Shown here in pieces: positions 1-8,280 of a stretch of 20,615 bases of DNA. Positions within the stretch are counted from its first letter, which is position 1; each line of letters begins with the position of its first letter. This DNA comes from Bacteroidales bacterium (lineage in GTDB: Bacteria; Bacteroidota; Bacteroidia; Bacteroidales; UBA932): contig JAFXPV010000003.1 of assembly GCA_017527625.1 (NCBI GenBank), positions 1 to 20,615 of the forward strand. The letters run 5' to 3'. The notes beneath the pieces are model-generated. The model did no database searches. It was not told the origin of the DNA and saw nothing but the letters and a program-made list of their open reading frames with translations. The position numbers and the translations under genes were made by a program.

Positions 1-1091
1 AGAACTATTCCCGCTATTTCGACGGCCGCAAGCCAGGCCAGAGACCGTTCTGCCTGATAGATTACTTCCCCGATGATTTCGTGACATTCATCGACGAAAG
101 CCACGTGACGATACCGCAGGTGCGCGCAATGTACGGCGGAGACCGGGCGCGCAAGTCTACTCTGATAGAATACGGCTTCAGGCTTCCGGCTGCCGCCGAC
201 AACCGTCCCCTCAAATTCGACGAATTCGAGAACATACTCGGCCAGAAACTCTATGTCAGCGCAACTCCCGGTGACTATGAGCTTCAGAAGTGCGAGGGTC
301 TCGTGGTGGAACAGGTAGTCCGTCCCACCGGTCTGCTCGACCCTCCGATCGAGGTGCGCCCCACCAAGAACCAGATCGACGACCTGCTCGAAGAAATCGA
401 GATCCGCAGCGAGAACGACGAAAGGGTGCTGGTCACCACGCTTACCAAGCGTATGGCCGAAGAACTTGAGAAGTACCTCACCAAGATGGATGTGCGCAGC
501 CGCTATATCCACTCCGACGTGGATACGCTGGAGAGGGTGGAGATCATAGAAGATTTCAAGGCAGGCCGCTTCGACGTGCTGGTGGGTGTAAACCTGCTCC
601 GCGAAGGTCTTGACCTTCCTACCGTGTCGCTGGTGGCAATCCTGGATGCCGACAAGGAAGGCTTCCTGCGCAGCGAACGTTCGCTGACCCAGACTGCCGG
701 CCGCGCCGCAAGGAACATCAACGGCAAGGTGATAATGTATGCAGATACGGTCACCGAGTCGATGCAGCGCACCATCGACGAGACAAACCGCCGCCGTGCC
801 AAGCAGCAGCGCTACAATGAAGAGCACGGCATCACACCCCATCAGGTCGGCATCAAGGCCTATAACGCGCTTGTCCGCACGGATATTTACCAGAGGGAGG
901 ACGATCTGCACAAACAGGCAAGATATTTGGAGGAAGATCCCGTCATCGGCAAGATGGACGCCTCCCAGCTCAAAGAAGCTGTGGCAGCGGCCAAAAAGAG
1001 GATGGAAGATGCTGCGGCCCAGCTGGATTTCCTCGCTGCAGCCCAGGCCCGTGACGAGATGAACGCCCTTAAATTGTTGTTGGAAAAATGA
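1..1091 (+). CDS. uvrB: UvrABC excinuclease subunit B (3' part; 5' end outside window)
   Basis: UvrB is the DNA-opening, damage-verifying ATPase of nucleotide excision repair; UvrA loads it and it recruits UvrC. The reading frame is open from base 3 with no start codon in view. About 362 C-terminal residues are present of a usual ~670, so the gene begins upstream of the window. Visible family marks are the NYSRYFDGR stretch at the left edge, the helicase motif II variant DESH (bases 93-104) followed by VTIPQ, the helicase C-terminal lobe with [12 protein letters not shown], motif VI (QTAGRAARN, about bases 690-716), and a C-terminal UVR motif ending in KLLLEK that contacts UvrA/UvrC. The stop overlaps the next start as ATGA (1088-1091), implying translational coupling to the RelA/SpoT homologue. 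No damage or frameshift is seen in the visible part. Confidence 0.97.
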   Translation, partial: NYSRYFDGRKPGQRPFCLIDYFPDDFVTFIDESHVTIPQVRAMYGGDRARKSTLIEYGFRLPAAADNRPLKFDEFENILGQKLYVSATPGDYELQKCEGLVVEQVVRPTGLLDPPIEVRPTKNQIDDLLEEIEIRSENDERVLVTTLTKRMAEELEKYLTKMDVRSRYIHSDVDTLERVEIIEDFKAGRFDVLVGVNLLREGLDLPTVSLVAILDADKEGFLRSERSLTQTAGRAARNINGKVIMYADTVTESMQRTIDETNRRRAKQQRYNEEHGITPHQVGIKAYNALVRTDIYQREDDLHKQARYLEEDPVIGKMDASQLKEAVAAAKKRMEDAAAQLDFLAAAQARDEMNALKLLLEK

Positions 1092-3211
1092 CGCAGGACG
1101 CCATAGACAGGATTTGCGCTTTCTACAGCGAAAGTGACGCAGCGATGATACGCCGGGCGTATGATCTCGCCTGCACTTGCCTTGAAGGCAAGGCGCGCAG
1201 CAACAACCATCCGTTCATAGAACATCCCCTGGCAGTGGCGGAAATAGTCGCCCGCGAGCTGGGGCTCGGTGCCGATGCGGCAGCGGCGGTGTTCCTGCAC
1301 GAGGCTACCCGTCAGGACAATGCAATTCTCGATACGGTGAAAGGCTCCTTCGACAAGGTCGTCATAGATATGGCGGTAAGCCTTAACAAGATATCCGAGA
1401 TAAAGCCCAAGGACACCCGCCTCGAAGCCGACCGCTACCGCAAGCTCATAGCCTCATATTCCAGCGATCCGAAGGTCTTTCTCATCAAGCTTGCCGACCG
1501 TCTGGAGATAATGCGCAACCTGGGCATCCTGCCCAAGTCCGACCAGGCCCGCAAGAACGCCGAGACAATCCTGCTGTATGTGCCACTGGCCCATCAGACA
1601 GGAGTCTACAACGTGAAGAGCGAGCTGGAGGACCTCTGGCTGAAATACGCCGACCCGGCGCAGTACCGCGCCATCTCCAACCAGCTCAAGGCGGGGGAGA
1701 AGGAGCGTGAGGCGCTGGTCAAGGAATTCGTCAGGCCCCTCGAAGACAAACTCCGTAGCAAAGGCATCAAATACACCCTGAAGGCCCGCACCAAGAGCGC
1801 CTACTCCATCTGGCGCAAGATGCAGGCCCAGGACATCCCTTTCAGCAAAGTCTATGATGTCTTTGCCATAAGGTTCATAATAGATGCTCCCCTCGAGAAA
1901 GAGAAAGATCTCTGCTGGGAGGTCTATTCCCTCGTGACTGAAGAGTACGAGCCGGACACCAGCCGCCTGCGCGACTGGATAACCGTGCCCAAGCCCAACG
2001 GCTACCAGTCCCTCCAGATCACAGTCAAGAATTCCCGCGGCCAGTTCCTCGAGGTTCAGATCCGCACCGAAAGGATGGACTACGAGGCCGAACTCGGCAG
2101 TGCAGCCCACTGGTCATACAAAGGCGTCAAGAAGGAGGAGAGCCTGCAGCACTGGCTGGATATGGTCCACGGCCTTATCAGCGGCAACTCGCAGGACAAC
2201 TACGAGCAGATAGACTCAGTCCTCAACCAGGACGTGTTCGTCTTCACGCCCAACGGCGAACTGCGCCAGCTCAGGGCCGGGGCGACCGTGCTTGACTTTG
2301 CCTTCGACATACATTCCAACATCGGATTGAAATGCTCCGGCGCCAAGATCGGCAGCAAGATGGTTTCCATCAAGGAGAAGCTAAAGACCGGCGACGTGGT
2401 GGAGATCCTGACCAACAAGAACCAGAAACCTAACGCCGGCTGGCTGGACTTCGTGGTCACCTCGAAGGCCAGGGCCAAAATCAAGCAGCGGCTCAAGGAA
2501 GAGGAGAACAAGATGGCCCGCGAGGGCAAGCAGCTGCTGGAGCGCAGGCTCAAGAACTGGAAGCTGGAACTGCCCGACGACGACCTGACATATCTGGTCA
2601 AGAAATACAAGTTCCGCACGGCGAACGAACTGTTCTCGGCCCTCGGCTCGGGCGACGTTGACGTGGCGGATATCAAGTCATATCTCCTCGACAAGGCTTC
2701 CCGAGTGCAGGAGACCGTCGAGAGCCACGTGATCCACACCCTGCGCAAGACGGACTCGTCCGACTACCTCGTCATCGGCGGCAACAAGTCGCTCAAGAAC
2801 GTGGACTACAAGATGGCCCGCTGCTGCAACCCTGTCTTCGGAGACGAAGTCTTCGGCTTCGTGACCGTCAATGACGGCATCAAGATCCACCGTATGTCGT
2901 GTCCAAACGCATCCAGGCTGCTGACCCTGTATCCTCACCGTGTGCAGAAGGTACGCTGGAAGGAAGATGCAAGCACAAACAGCTTCCAGACCACTGTCCG
3001 CGTGACAGTCGAGTCGGACTCGGCGGTGAACGAGGTGATATCGACCATCAGTATGTTCAAGGCTTCGATCCGCGCTTTCTATGTGAAGGACGCACGCAAC
3101 GGCGAGAAAGAGGTCACGGCGACCATCTTCGTGCCGGGCAACCTTGAACTCGACAAGATCATCGCTTCCCTGAAGAAGCTCAAGGACGTCAGACAAGTGA
3201 CAAGGATATAG
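1088..3211 (+). CDS. RelA/SpoT homologue, (p)ppGpp synthetase with degenerate hydrolase site
   Basis: This 707-residue long RSH protein has the usual order: HD-type domain (about 20-190), synthetase (about 230-340), TGS (about 382-445), zinc-finger region (C579, C580, H601, C605) and C-terminal ACT (about 630-707). The synthetase keeps the key acids D257 (VYDVFAIRF) and E322 (EVQIRT), plus PKPNGYQSL and an R-L-R-D element at 293-296 resembling the RxKD of bifunctional enzymes. The hydrolase half is eroded: HD is HE (71-72), the ED dyad is RQ (75-76), and the HN of KLADRLHN is EI (140-141); H46, H71 and D137 remain. By homology it makes (p)ppGpp from ATP and GTP/GDP, and I infer weak or no hydrolysis. 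The start is fixed by the ATGA overlap with uvrB; uvrA begins directly after its stop. Bacteroidota often carry a second, canonical RSH, which would supply hydrolysis. Confidence 0.95.
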   Translation: MTQDAIDRICAFYSESDAAMIRRAYDLACTCLEGKARSNNHPFIEHPLAVAEIVARELGLGADAAAAVFLHEATRQDNAILDTVKGSFDKVVIDMAVSLNKISEIKPKDTRLEADRYRKLIASYSSDPKVFLIKLADRLEIMRNLGILPKSDQARKNAETILLYVPLAHQTGVYNVKSELEDLWLKYADPAQYRAISNQLKAGEKEREALVKEFVRPLEDKLRSKGIKYTLKARTKSAYSIWRKMQAQDIPFSKVYDVFAIRFIIDAPLEKEKDLCWEVYSLVTEEYEPDTSRLRDWITVPKPNGYQSLQITVKNSRGQFLEVQIRTERMDYEAELGSAAHWSYKGVKKEESLQHWLDMVHGLISGNSQDNYEQIDSVLNQDVFVFTPNGELRQLRAGATVLDFAFDIHSNIGLKCSGAKIGSKMVSIKEKLKTGDVVEILTNKNQKPNAGWLDFVVTSKARAKIKQRLKEEENKMAREGKQLLERRLKNWKLELPDDDLTYLVKKYKFRTANELFSALGSGDVDVADIKSYLLDKASRVQETVESHVIHTLRKTDSSDYLVIGGNKSLKNVDYKMARCCNPVFGDEVFGFVTVNDGIKIHRMSCPNASRLLTLYPHRVQKVRWKEDASTNSFQTTVRVTVESDSAVNEVISTISMFKASIRAFYVKDARNGEKEVTATIFVPGNLELDKIIASLKKLKDVRQVTRI

Positions 3212-5998
3212 ATGGAAGAGCAGGGAAACATATTCATCAAGGGCGCAAGGGCCAACAACCTCAAGAATTTCGATCTGTCGCTTCCGAGGGGCAAGTTCAT
3301 CGTCATTACAGGCATCTCCGGCTCCGGCAAGTCCTCGATAGCCTTCGACACCATCTATGCGGAAGGGCACAGGCGCTTCGCGGAGAGCCTTTCGTCATTC
3401 GCACGCCAGTTCCTGGGCAGGATGACCAAGCCTGCAGTCGACTATATCACCGGCATCCCGCCGGCAATAGCCGTGGAGCAGAAGGTGAATACCACCAATC
3501 CCCGTAGTACGATAGCCACGACCACCGAAGTCTATGATTACCTGAGGCTGCTGTTCGTCAATGCCGGCCGCACCTATTCCCCGGTAAGCGGAAGGGAAGT
3601 GGTCTGCGACACGGCCAAGAGCGTGCTGGACTATCTGCTGACGCTGGAAGAAGGCTCGGTGGCCCTGATTGCCGCGATGATAGACTGCGAGAGCGCAAAG
3701 ACCGTCGAATTCCTGCTTTCTCTCAAAGAAGAGGGCTTCTCGAGACTCGTCGATATGCGCAGCGGCGCTTTCTTCAAGATAGACGAGCTGCTCGCCGGCG
3801 GGCAGGTCACCGACCTTCGCGACAAGGCCCTGCTTATCGACAGGGTGACGGTGGCGGACGACGATGATTTCCGCTCCCGCGTGCTGGATTCCGCCCAGAC
3901 AGCCTTCGCCAAAGGCAAGGGCTACATCTACGCGGGGCCGGCAGGCAAGTTGCTCAGTTTCTCCAACATCTTCGAGGCCGACGGCATCATCTTCGAGGAG
4001 CCTACCGAGAATTTCTTCAGCTACAACAGCCCTTTGGGCGCCTGCCCTGTCTGCGGCGGTTACGGCAAGATCCTCGGCATAGACGAGTCCCTCGTCGTCC
4101 CCAATCCGACGCTCAGCGTCTATGAAGGCGCGATAGCCTGCTGGAGGGGCGAAGTGATGGGCTATTGCCAGGACCGGCTGGTGGAGAATGCATATCGTTT
4201 CGACTTCCCCATCCACAAGCCCTATAAAGACCTCACCCGCGAGCAGAAGGACCTGCTGTGGAACGGCAACGAATATTTCGACGGCATCAACACCTTCTTC
4301 GACTGGGTGCGCAAGAACCGCTACAAGATACAGTACAAATATATGCTGAGCCGCTACACCGGCAAGACGGTGTGCCGTGCCTGCGGAGGGTCCCGCCTGC
4401 GCAAGGAAGCCCTCTATGTCCGCGTCGGCGGCAAGAACATCGCAGAGGTGATGGATATGCAGATCAAGGATCTGCAGAAGTACCTCGACTCGCTCGACAG
4501 CCTGCTCACCGACTACGAAATGGCCAAGGTGGCAGTGCCGCTGAAGGAGCTGAAGATGAGGGTGGGCTATATGATGGATGTCGGGCTCGGCTATCTGACT
4601 ATGTCCCGGCCGTCCAATACCCTGAGCGGCGGCGAGAGCCAGCGCATCAACCTTGTCAGTTCCCTTGGCAACAACCTTGTCGGCTCGCTCTACATCCTCG
4701 ACGAGCCTTCCATCGGCCTGCATTCCCGCGATACCGAGAAACTCATCGGCGTGCTCAAGCGGCTCCGCGACCTGGGCAACACCGTGATCGTGGTGGAGCA
4801 CGACGAGCAGATAATAAAGGCTGCCGATATGCTGGTCGACGTAGGCCCTTATGCAGGAGTGTATGGAGGCCAGATAGTCTATCAGGGCCTGCCTGACGGC
4901 AGCGGGGTCTACAACGGGGATTCGATAACGATAGATTACCTCCAGGGACGCAGACAGAGATATCTGCCGGCTGCGAAAAGGCCGTGGAAGTATTCCATCG
5001 AAGTCTGCGGCGCGGCCGAGAACAACCTCAAGAACATATCCGTAAGGTTTCCGCTGGGCTGCCTGACCGTCGTCACAGGAGTCAGCGGCAGCGGCAAGTC
5101 TACGCTGGTGGGGGATATCCTCTATCCGGCCGTATACCGTCACATCAATCAGATAGGCGAGCGGCCCGGCGCGTACCGTGAACTGAAGGGCGACCTGAAC
5201 AAGATCACCTCGATAGAGTATGTCGACCAGAATCCCATAGGCAAGAGCACCCGGTCCAACCCTGTGACCTATCTCAAAGTGTACGACGACATCCGCAAGC
5301 TGTTCTCGGAGCAGCCTTATGCCAAGATGAACGGATTCGGCCATTCGCACTTCTCCTTCAACATCGACGGCGGCCGCTGTCCGGACTGCCAGGGTGAGGG
5401 TGTAATCCGCATCCAGATGCAGTTTATGGCCGATGTCACGATGGTGTGCGAGAGCTGCGGCGGACACCGCTTTATGCCCGAGATTCTCGAGGTGCGCTAT
5501 CAGGGCAGGAACATAGACGATGTGCTGAATATGAGCGTCAGCGAGGCCGTGGAGTTCTTCGCCTCCCAGGAGGACCCTTCTGCAAAGAGAATCGCCGAGA
5601 AACTCCAGCCGCTTGTGGACGTAGGCCTTGCATACCTGAAGCTCGGGCAGAGCAGCAGCACGCTGAGCGGCGGCGAGAGCCAGCGCATCAAGCTGGCATC
5701 CTTCCTCGCCAAGGACGCTTCTTCCAAGGAACGCATCCTCTTCATCTTCGACGAGCCTACGACAGGCCTCCACTTCTATGACATAGAGAAGCTGCTGAAG
5801 TCGTTCGACGCCCTCATTGCCCGAGGACACTCGATAATCGTAGTGGAGCACAATATGGATGTCATCAAGGCTGCAGACTGGATAATAGAGCTGGGTCCGG
5901 ATGCTGGAGACGAGGGTGGAGAACTGATTTTCGAAGGGACGCCCGAAGACCTTGCCGCACATCCTGAATTCCCCACCGGCAGGGCCCTGCAGGACTGA
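3212..5998 (+). CDS. uvrA: UvrABC excinuclease subunit A
   Basis: UvrA is the dimeric ABC-type ATPase that scans DNA for lesions and loads UvrB. The 928 residues are close to the usual ~940. Both ATPase halves are complete: Walker A GISGSGKSS (34-42) and GVSGSGKST (about 626-634); signatures LSGGESQ at 471 and about 818; Walker B LYILDEP (about 493-499) and LFIFDEP near the C-terminus. Zinc sites are CPVC (278-281) with CRAC (388-391), and C723/C726 with C746/C749. The ATG follows the preceding stop with no gap, so co-translation with the RSH gene and uvrB is likely. Many Bacteroidota carry two UvrA paralogues, and I cannot tell from this window whether a second exists; the location beside uvrB favours the repair enzyme. 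Its stop lies 2 bases from the end of the convergent gene, leaving no room for an intergenic terminator. Confidence 0.97.
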   Translation: MEEQGNIFIKGARANNLKNFDLSLPRGKFIVITGISGSGKSSIAFDTIYAEGHRRFAESLSSFARQFLGRMTKPAVDYITGIPPAIAVEQKVNTTNPRSTIATTTEVYDYLRLLFVNAGRTYSPVSGREVVCDTAKSVLDYLLTLEEGSVALIAAMIDCESAKTVEFLLSLKEEGFSRLVDMRSGAFFKIDELLAGGQVTDLRDKALLIDRVTVADDDDFRSRVLDSAQTAFAKGKGYIYAGPAGKLLSFSNIFEADGIIFEEPTENFFSYNSPLGACPVCGGYGKILGIDESLVVPNPTLSVYEGAIACWRGEVMGYCQDRLVENAYRFDFPIHKPYKDLTREQKDLLWNGNEYFDGINTFFDWVRKNRYKIQYKYMLSRYTGKTVCRACGGSRLRKEALYVRVGGKNIAEVMDMQIKDLQKYLDSLDSLLTDYEMAKVAVPLKELKMRVGYMMDVGLGYLTMSRPSNTLSGGESQRINLVSSLGNNLVGSLYILDEPSIGLHSRDTEKLIGVLKRLRDLGNTVIVVEHDEQIIKAADMLVDVGPYAGVYGGQIVYQGLPDGSGVYNGDSITIDYLQGRRQRYLPAAKRPWKYSIEVCGAAENNLKNISVRFPLGCLTVVTGVSGSGKSTLVGDILYPAVYRHINQIGERPGAYRELKGDLNKITSIEYVDQNPIGKSTRSNPVTYLKVYDDIRKLFSEQPYAKMNGFGHSHFSFNIDGGRCPDCQGEGVIRIQMQFMADVTMVCESCGGHRFMPEILEVRYQGRNIDDVLNMSVSEAVEFFASQEDPSAKRIAEKLQPLVDVGLAYLKLGQSSSTLSGGESQRIKLASFLAKDASSKERILFIFDEPTTGLHFYDIEKLLKSFDALIARGHSIIVVEHNMDVIKAADWIIELGPDAGDEGGELIFEGTPEDLAAHPEFPTGRALQD

Positions 5999-6000
5999 CG

Positions 6001-6882
6001 TCATTCGTCGTCTTCGTCGATGACCATATATCTCTGGTTGCCGAAATAGCCCATTGCTTTGGAGAGCAGCTCCACCATATCCTTGTTGCCTTTCTGGTCG
6101 AAATAGAAAGCGACAAGTTCCATATACATCGTGAGGATGGTGGCGTCCTTCTTTATCACCATCGAAGAGGGGTCGAGATTCAGGCCCTGAGAAGCCATCA
6201 TCGCTGAAAGATTTTCCTGAAGGAAGATTTCGCCTTTGTGGAATACGTTGAGGTAGAAAAGCACCTTGCCGTCTTCTACGTAGACCGGGACGAAGCCGCC
6301 CTTGAAGCAGAGCGGGTACACCGGCAGGCCGGCGGCGTGGGCTACCGCGAAGTAGAGGACGGATATCGCGACGGGGTTGCCGCGGCGCTTCTCGATGACA
6401 TTGATGAAAAGGGAATTGTCCTCGGAGAAAGAGAAGGGATCCGTCGTGGTGAAGTGGTATCTGTTGTAGAATATATGGTTCAGTATCCGGGCGTTCTCGA
6501 CGGCCGTCTTGTCTTCGGATGTCTCGCTCATTATCTCGCCGATCAGCGGTATGAGGTCGTCATAGAAGGCAGCCCTCTTGTAGCCGGGGGTAATCAGTGC
6601 GCTGATGAGGTAAGCGCCTTCCAGCAGGGTCGCCTCTTCCCGTTTGGCAAGGGCGGCATACTGCTCAAGCTGTTCCAGCACCGACGCTGCGCTGTAGTAT
6701 ATGAATTTGCGGTTGATGATGTCCCTGCGGACCTCGTCCTTGGTGTCGATGGCCATATTGCGCAGCGCGTCGAGCAGTTCAGGGCCACCCTGCCGGATTC
6801 TCTTGTCCAGCGCGGAGGCAACCTGGCTGTCGGGGTCGTCGAACAGGTCTACCAGGTATTCGAGGTCTTTGGTGTCTGTCAT
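6001..6882 (-). CDS. SirB1-like transglutaminase-fold protein
   Basis: A 293-residue cytosolic protein with no signal peptide. The segment around residues 130-190 (NSLFINVIEKRRGNPVAIS followed by a hydrophobic helix and AGLPVYPL) matches the Transglut_core2 / SirB1-like family, in which this RRG-P-ISVLY block is the most conserved part. The N-terminal ~100 residues are helical and charged, and the tail is very acidic (IDEDDE). These proteins usually lack an obvious catalytic Cys-His-Asp triad, and none is evident here, so an enzymatic role should not be assumed. Its ATG overlaps the upstream phosphorylase stop by one base (TAATG), so it is probably the last gene of a three-gene operon. The function is not known. 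Confidence 0.8.
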   Translation of the reverse strand: MTDTKDLEYLVDLFDDPDSQVASALDKRIRQGGPELLDALRNMAIDTKDEVRRDIINRKFIYYSAASVLEQLEQYAALAKREEATLLEGAYLISALITPGYKRAAFYDDLIPLIGEIMSETSEDKTAVENARILNHIFYNRYHFTTTDPFSFSEDNSLFINVIEKRRGNPVAISVLYFAVAHAAGLPVYPLCFKGGFVPVYVEDGKVLFYLNVFHKGEIFLQENLSAMMASQGLNLDPSSMVIKKDATILTMYMELVAFYFDQKGNKDMVELLSKAMGYFGNQRYMVIDEDDE

Positions 6883-7757
6883 TATGCAGTCAGGGAATCA
6901 AGTGCGTAAACGATGAGTTTTTCGATGTATGGCTTGTAGTCCGGGATGCTTTCGAGGCGGAAGCGGTTGGCGATAGCACAGCAGATGGTGGCTGCGTGGT
7001 GTCCCAGCAGATTGGCTATGCCCACAATGGCGGAGTTCTCCATTTCTATGTTTGTCATCCTGACGCCTCTGAATTCGAACTGTTCGAGTTTCGGAATAAA
7101 GTCGGGTATGGTGAGGCCCATCCGGATGGAGCGGCCCTGAGGACCGTAGAATCCCGGGGCGGACATCGTGATGCCTCTGGCGCAGCCGTCGAACCTGTCG
7201 AGGATTTCCTTGCTTGACCACACGCAGTAGGGGGTGGCGAGACGGGGTGCCCAGCCCATATGCTCCATAAAGGCCCTCTCCATATCGCTGTCGCTGGCTT
7301 TTTCACCGCCTTCATACCAGTTGAGCAGGCCGTCGATGCCTATGCCGACCTCCGAAAGGACGAAGCCTCCGAGCGGGATGTCCGGGCGTACGCAGCCGCA
7401 GGTGCCGATGCGCAGGATGTTGAGGGACTTGCGCTGAGGCTTCTGCTGCCTGGTAGTGAAATCCACGTTGACCAGGGCGTCCAGTTCGTTCATCACTATG
7501 TCGATGTTGTCAGTGCCTATGCCGGTGGACATCACGGATATGTCTTTGCCGTGGTATTTGCCTGTGATAGTGTGGAATTCCCTTGAGGATTTGTCGCAGA
7601 CCACGCTGCCCTCGTCGAAATATTTCGCCACGGCGGGGACGCGGTTCTGGTCTCCTACCAGGATCACGGTGTCAGCGAGGTCTTCAGGCAGGATGTGAAG
7701 ATGGAAAACGGATCCGTCGCCGTTAATTATCAATTCAGATTCAGCTATTCTTCTCAT
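6882..7757 (-). CDS. Nucleoside phosphorylase, uridine phosphorylase type
   Basis: A 291-residue cytosolic enzyme of the PNP/UDP phosphorylase family, expected to cleave a nucleoside (probably uridine) with phosphate to base plus ribose-1-phosphate for pyrimidine salvage. Visible family elements are GDQNR (35-39, phosphate loop), STGIGTDN (77-84), RIGTCG (116-121, the second phosphate arginine) and NIEMENS (236-242, the ribose-binding EME region). GTCG replaces the GTTG common in characterised uridine phosphorylases, so substrate preference is uncertain. The only nearby upstream Met gives a 17-base overlap with the DUF4293 gene. That overlap, together with the conserved-looking AESELIIN just after the start, supports this start and suggests coupled translation. 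Confidence 0.86.
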   Translation of the reverse strand: MRRIAESELIINGDGSVFHLHILPEDLADTVILVGDQNRVPAVAKYFDEGSVVCDKSSREFHTITGKYHGKDISVMSTGIGTDNIDIVMNELDALVNVDFTTRQQKPQRKSLNILRIGTCGCVRPDIPLGGFVLSEVGIGIDGLLNWYEGGEKASDSDMERAFMEHMGWAPRLATPYCVWSSKEILDRFDGCARGITMSAPGFYGPQGRSIRMGLTIPDFIPKLEQFEFRGVRMTNIEMENSAIVGIANLLGHHAATICCAIANRFRLESIPDYKPYIEKLIVYALDSLTA

Positions 7758-8235
7758 TTCCGGTTTCTTTCTGATATTTTTTGATCTTGCCGTTCTTTTT
7801 GTTCTTGCGGATTATGTGGTAGGCTATCACTTCCGACTCGTCGCGCCATATATAGCGGATGGCCAGCAGGAGCAGCACAATGCAGGCGAAGGGGAAGAGG
7901 GTGGCTACCGTGAAGGTATATACGCTTTTGAGCTGAAAGAAGCTCACCAGTATCCATATCTGATAGGCCACAAGCAGCAGGATGTTTATGATGCAGATTC
8001 TGATCTGCAATATCCTGGCCTTGTAGTAGAAGATGGCTATTACGCTGAGGGCCAGCGTCACGAAGGTGAAGATGATGAACTGGGAGCGGTTCACGAACTT
8101 GATGGCGTAGCGGGTCAGCTCTCCGGAGGCGCTGCCTTCGGCGGGCACCATCACATAGCACATATCAGCGCTGAACATCGCAATCAGGAGTCCGGCGCAG
8201 ATGAGTAAAAGTAAGGTTTGAAAACGCTGCCACAT
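7741..8235 (-). CDS. DUF4293 family four-helix membrane protein
   Basis: A 164-residue integral membrane protein. Hydrophobic segments lie at about 5-22, 52-71, 79-100 and 108-129, giving four predicted transmembrane helices, followed by a strongly basic cytoplasmic-looking tail rich in Lys. The opening MWQRFQTLLLL and the fourth helix ending in LLLLAIRYI-x-RDE fit DUF4293, a family restricted to Bacteroidota and of unknown function. It is the first gene of the leftward 8235-6001 unit: a TAAATTTG promoter box lies 17 bases upstream, and its 3' end overlaps the phosphorylase gene. No function can be assigned. The family assignment is from recall of the pattern, not a search. Confidence 0.8.
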   Translation of the reverse strand: MWQRFQTLLLLICAGLLIAMFSADMCYVMVPAEGSASGELTRYAIKFVNRSQFIIFTFVTLALSVIAIFYYKARILQIRICIINILLLVAYQIWILVSFFQLKSVYTFTVATLFPFACIVLLLLAIRYIWRDESEVIAYHIIRKNKKNGKIKKYQKETGNEKNS

Positions 8236-8252
8236 ACCCGTACAGTTTCGTA

Positions 8253-8260
8253 CAAATTTA
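8253..8260 (-). promoter_or_regulatory. Bacteroidota -7 box for the DUF4293 operon
   Basis: Read on the - strand this is TAAATTTG, a full match to the TAnnTTTG -7 consensus, 17 bases before the ATG. No TTG is found at the expected -33 distance. The box lies almost exactly at the centre of an inverted repeat, ACAGTTT (8242-8248) and AAACTGT (8267-8273), which could be an operator. Confidence 0.55.
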
Positions 8261-8280
8261 ATAAAAAAACTGTCAGGCGC

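Noticed and set aside
3395..6004. Very long (869-codon) open frame antisense to uvrA
   Set aside because: It mirrors the strong codon bias of uvrA at high GC, has no recognisable domain, and lies opposite a fully convincing gene.
8261..8280. Intrinsic terminator after the TPR gene
   Set aside because: A T7 run is present on the - strand, but the preceding GC palindrome AGGCGCCT is too short to form a stem with a loop.
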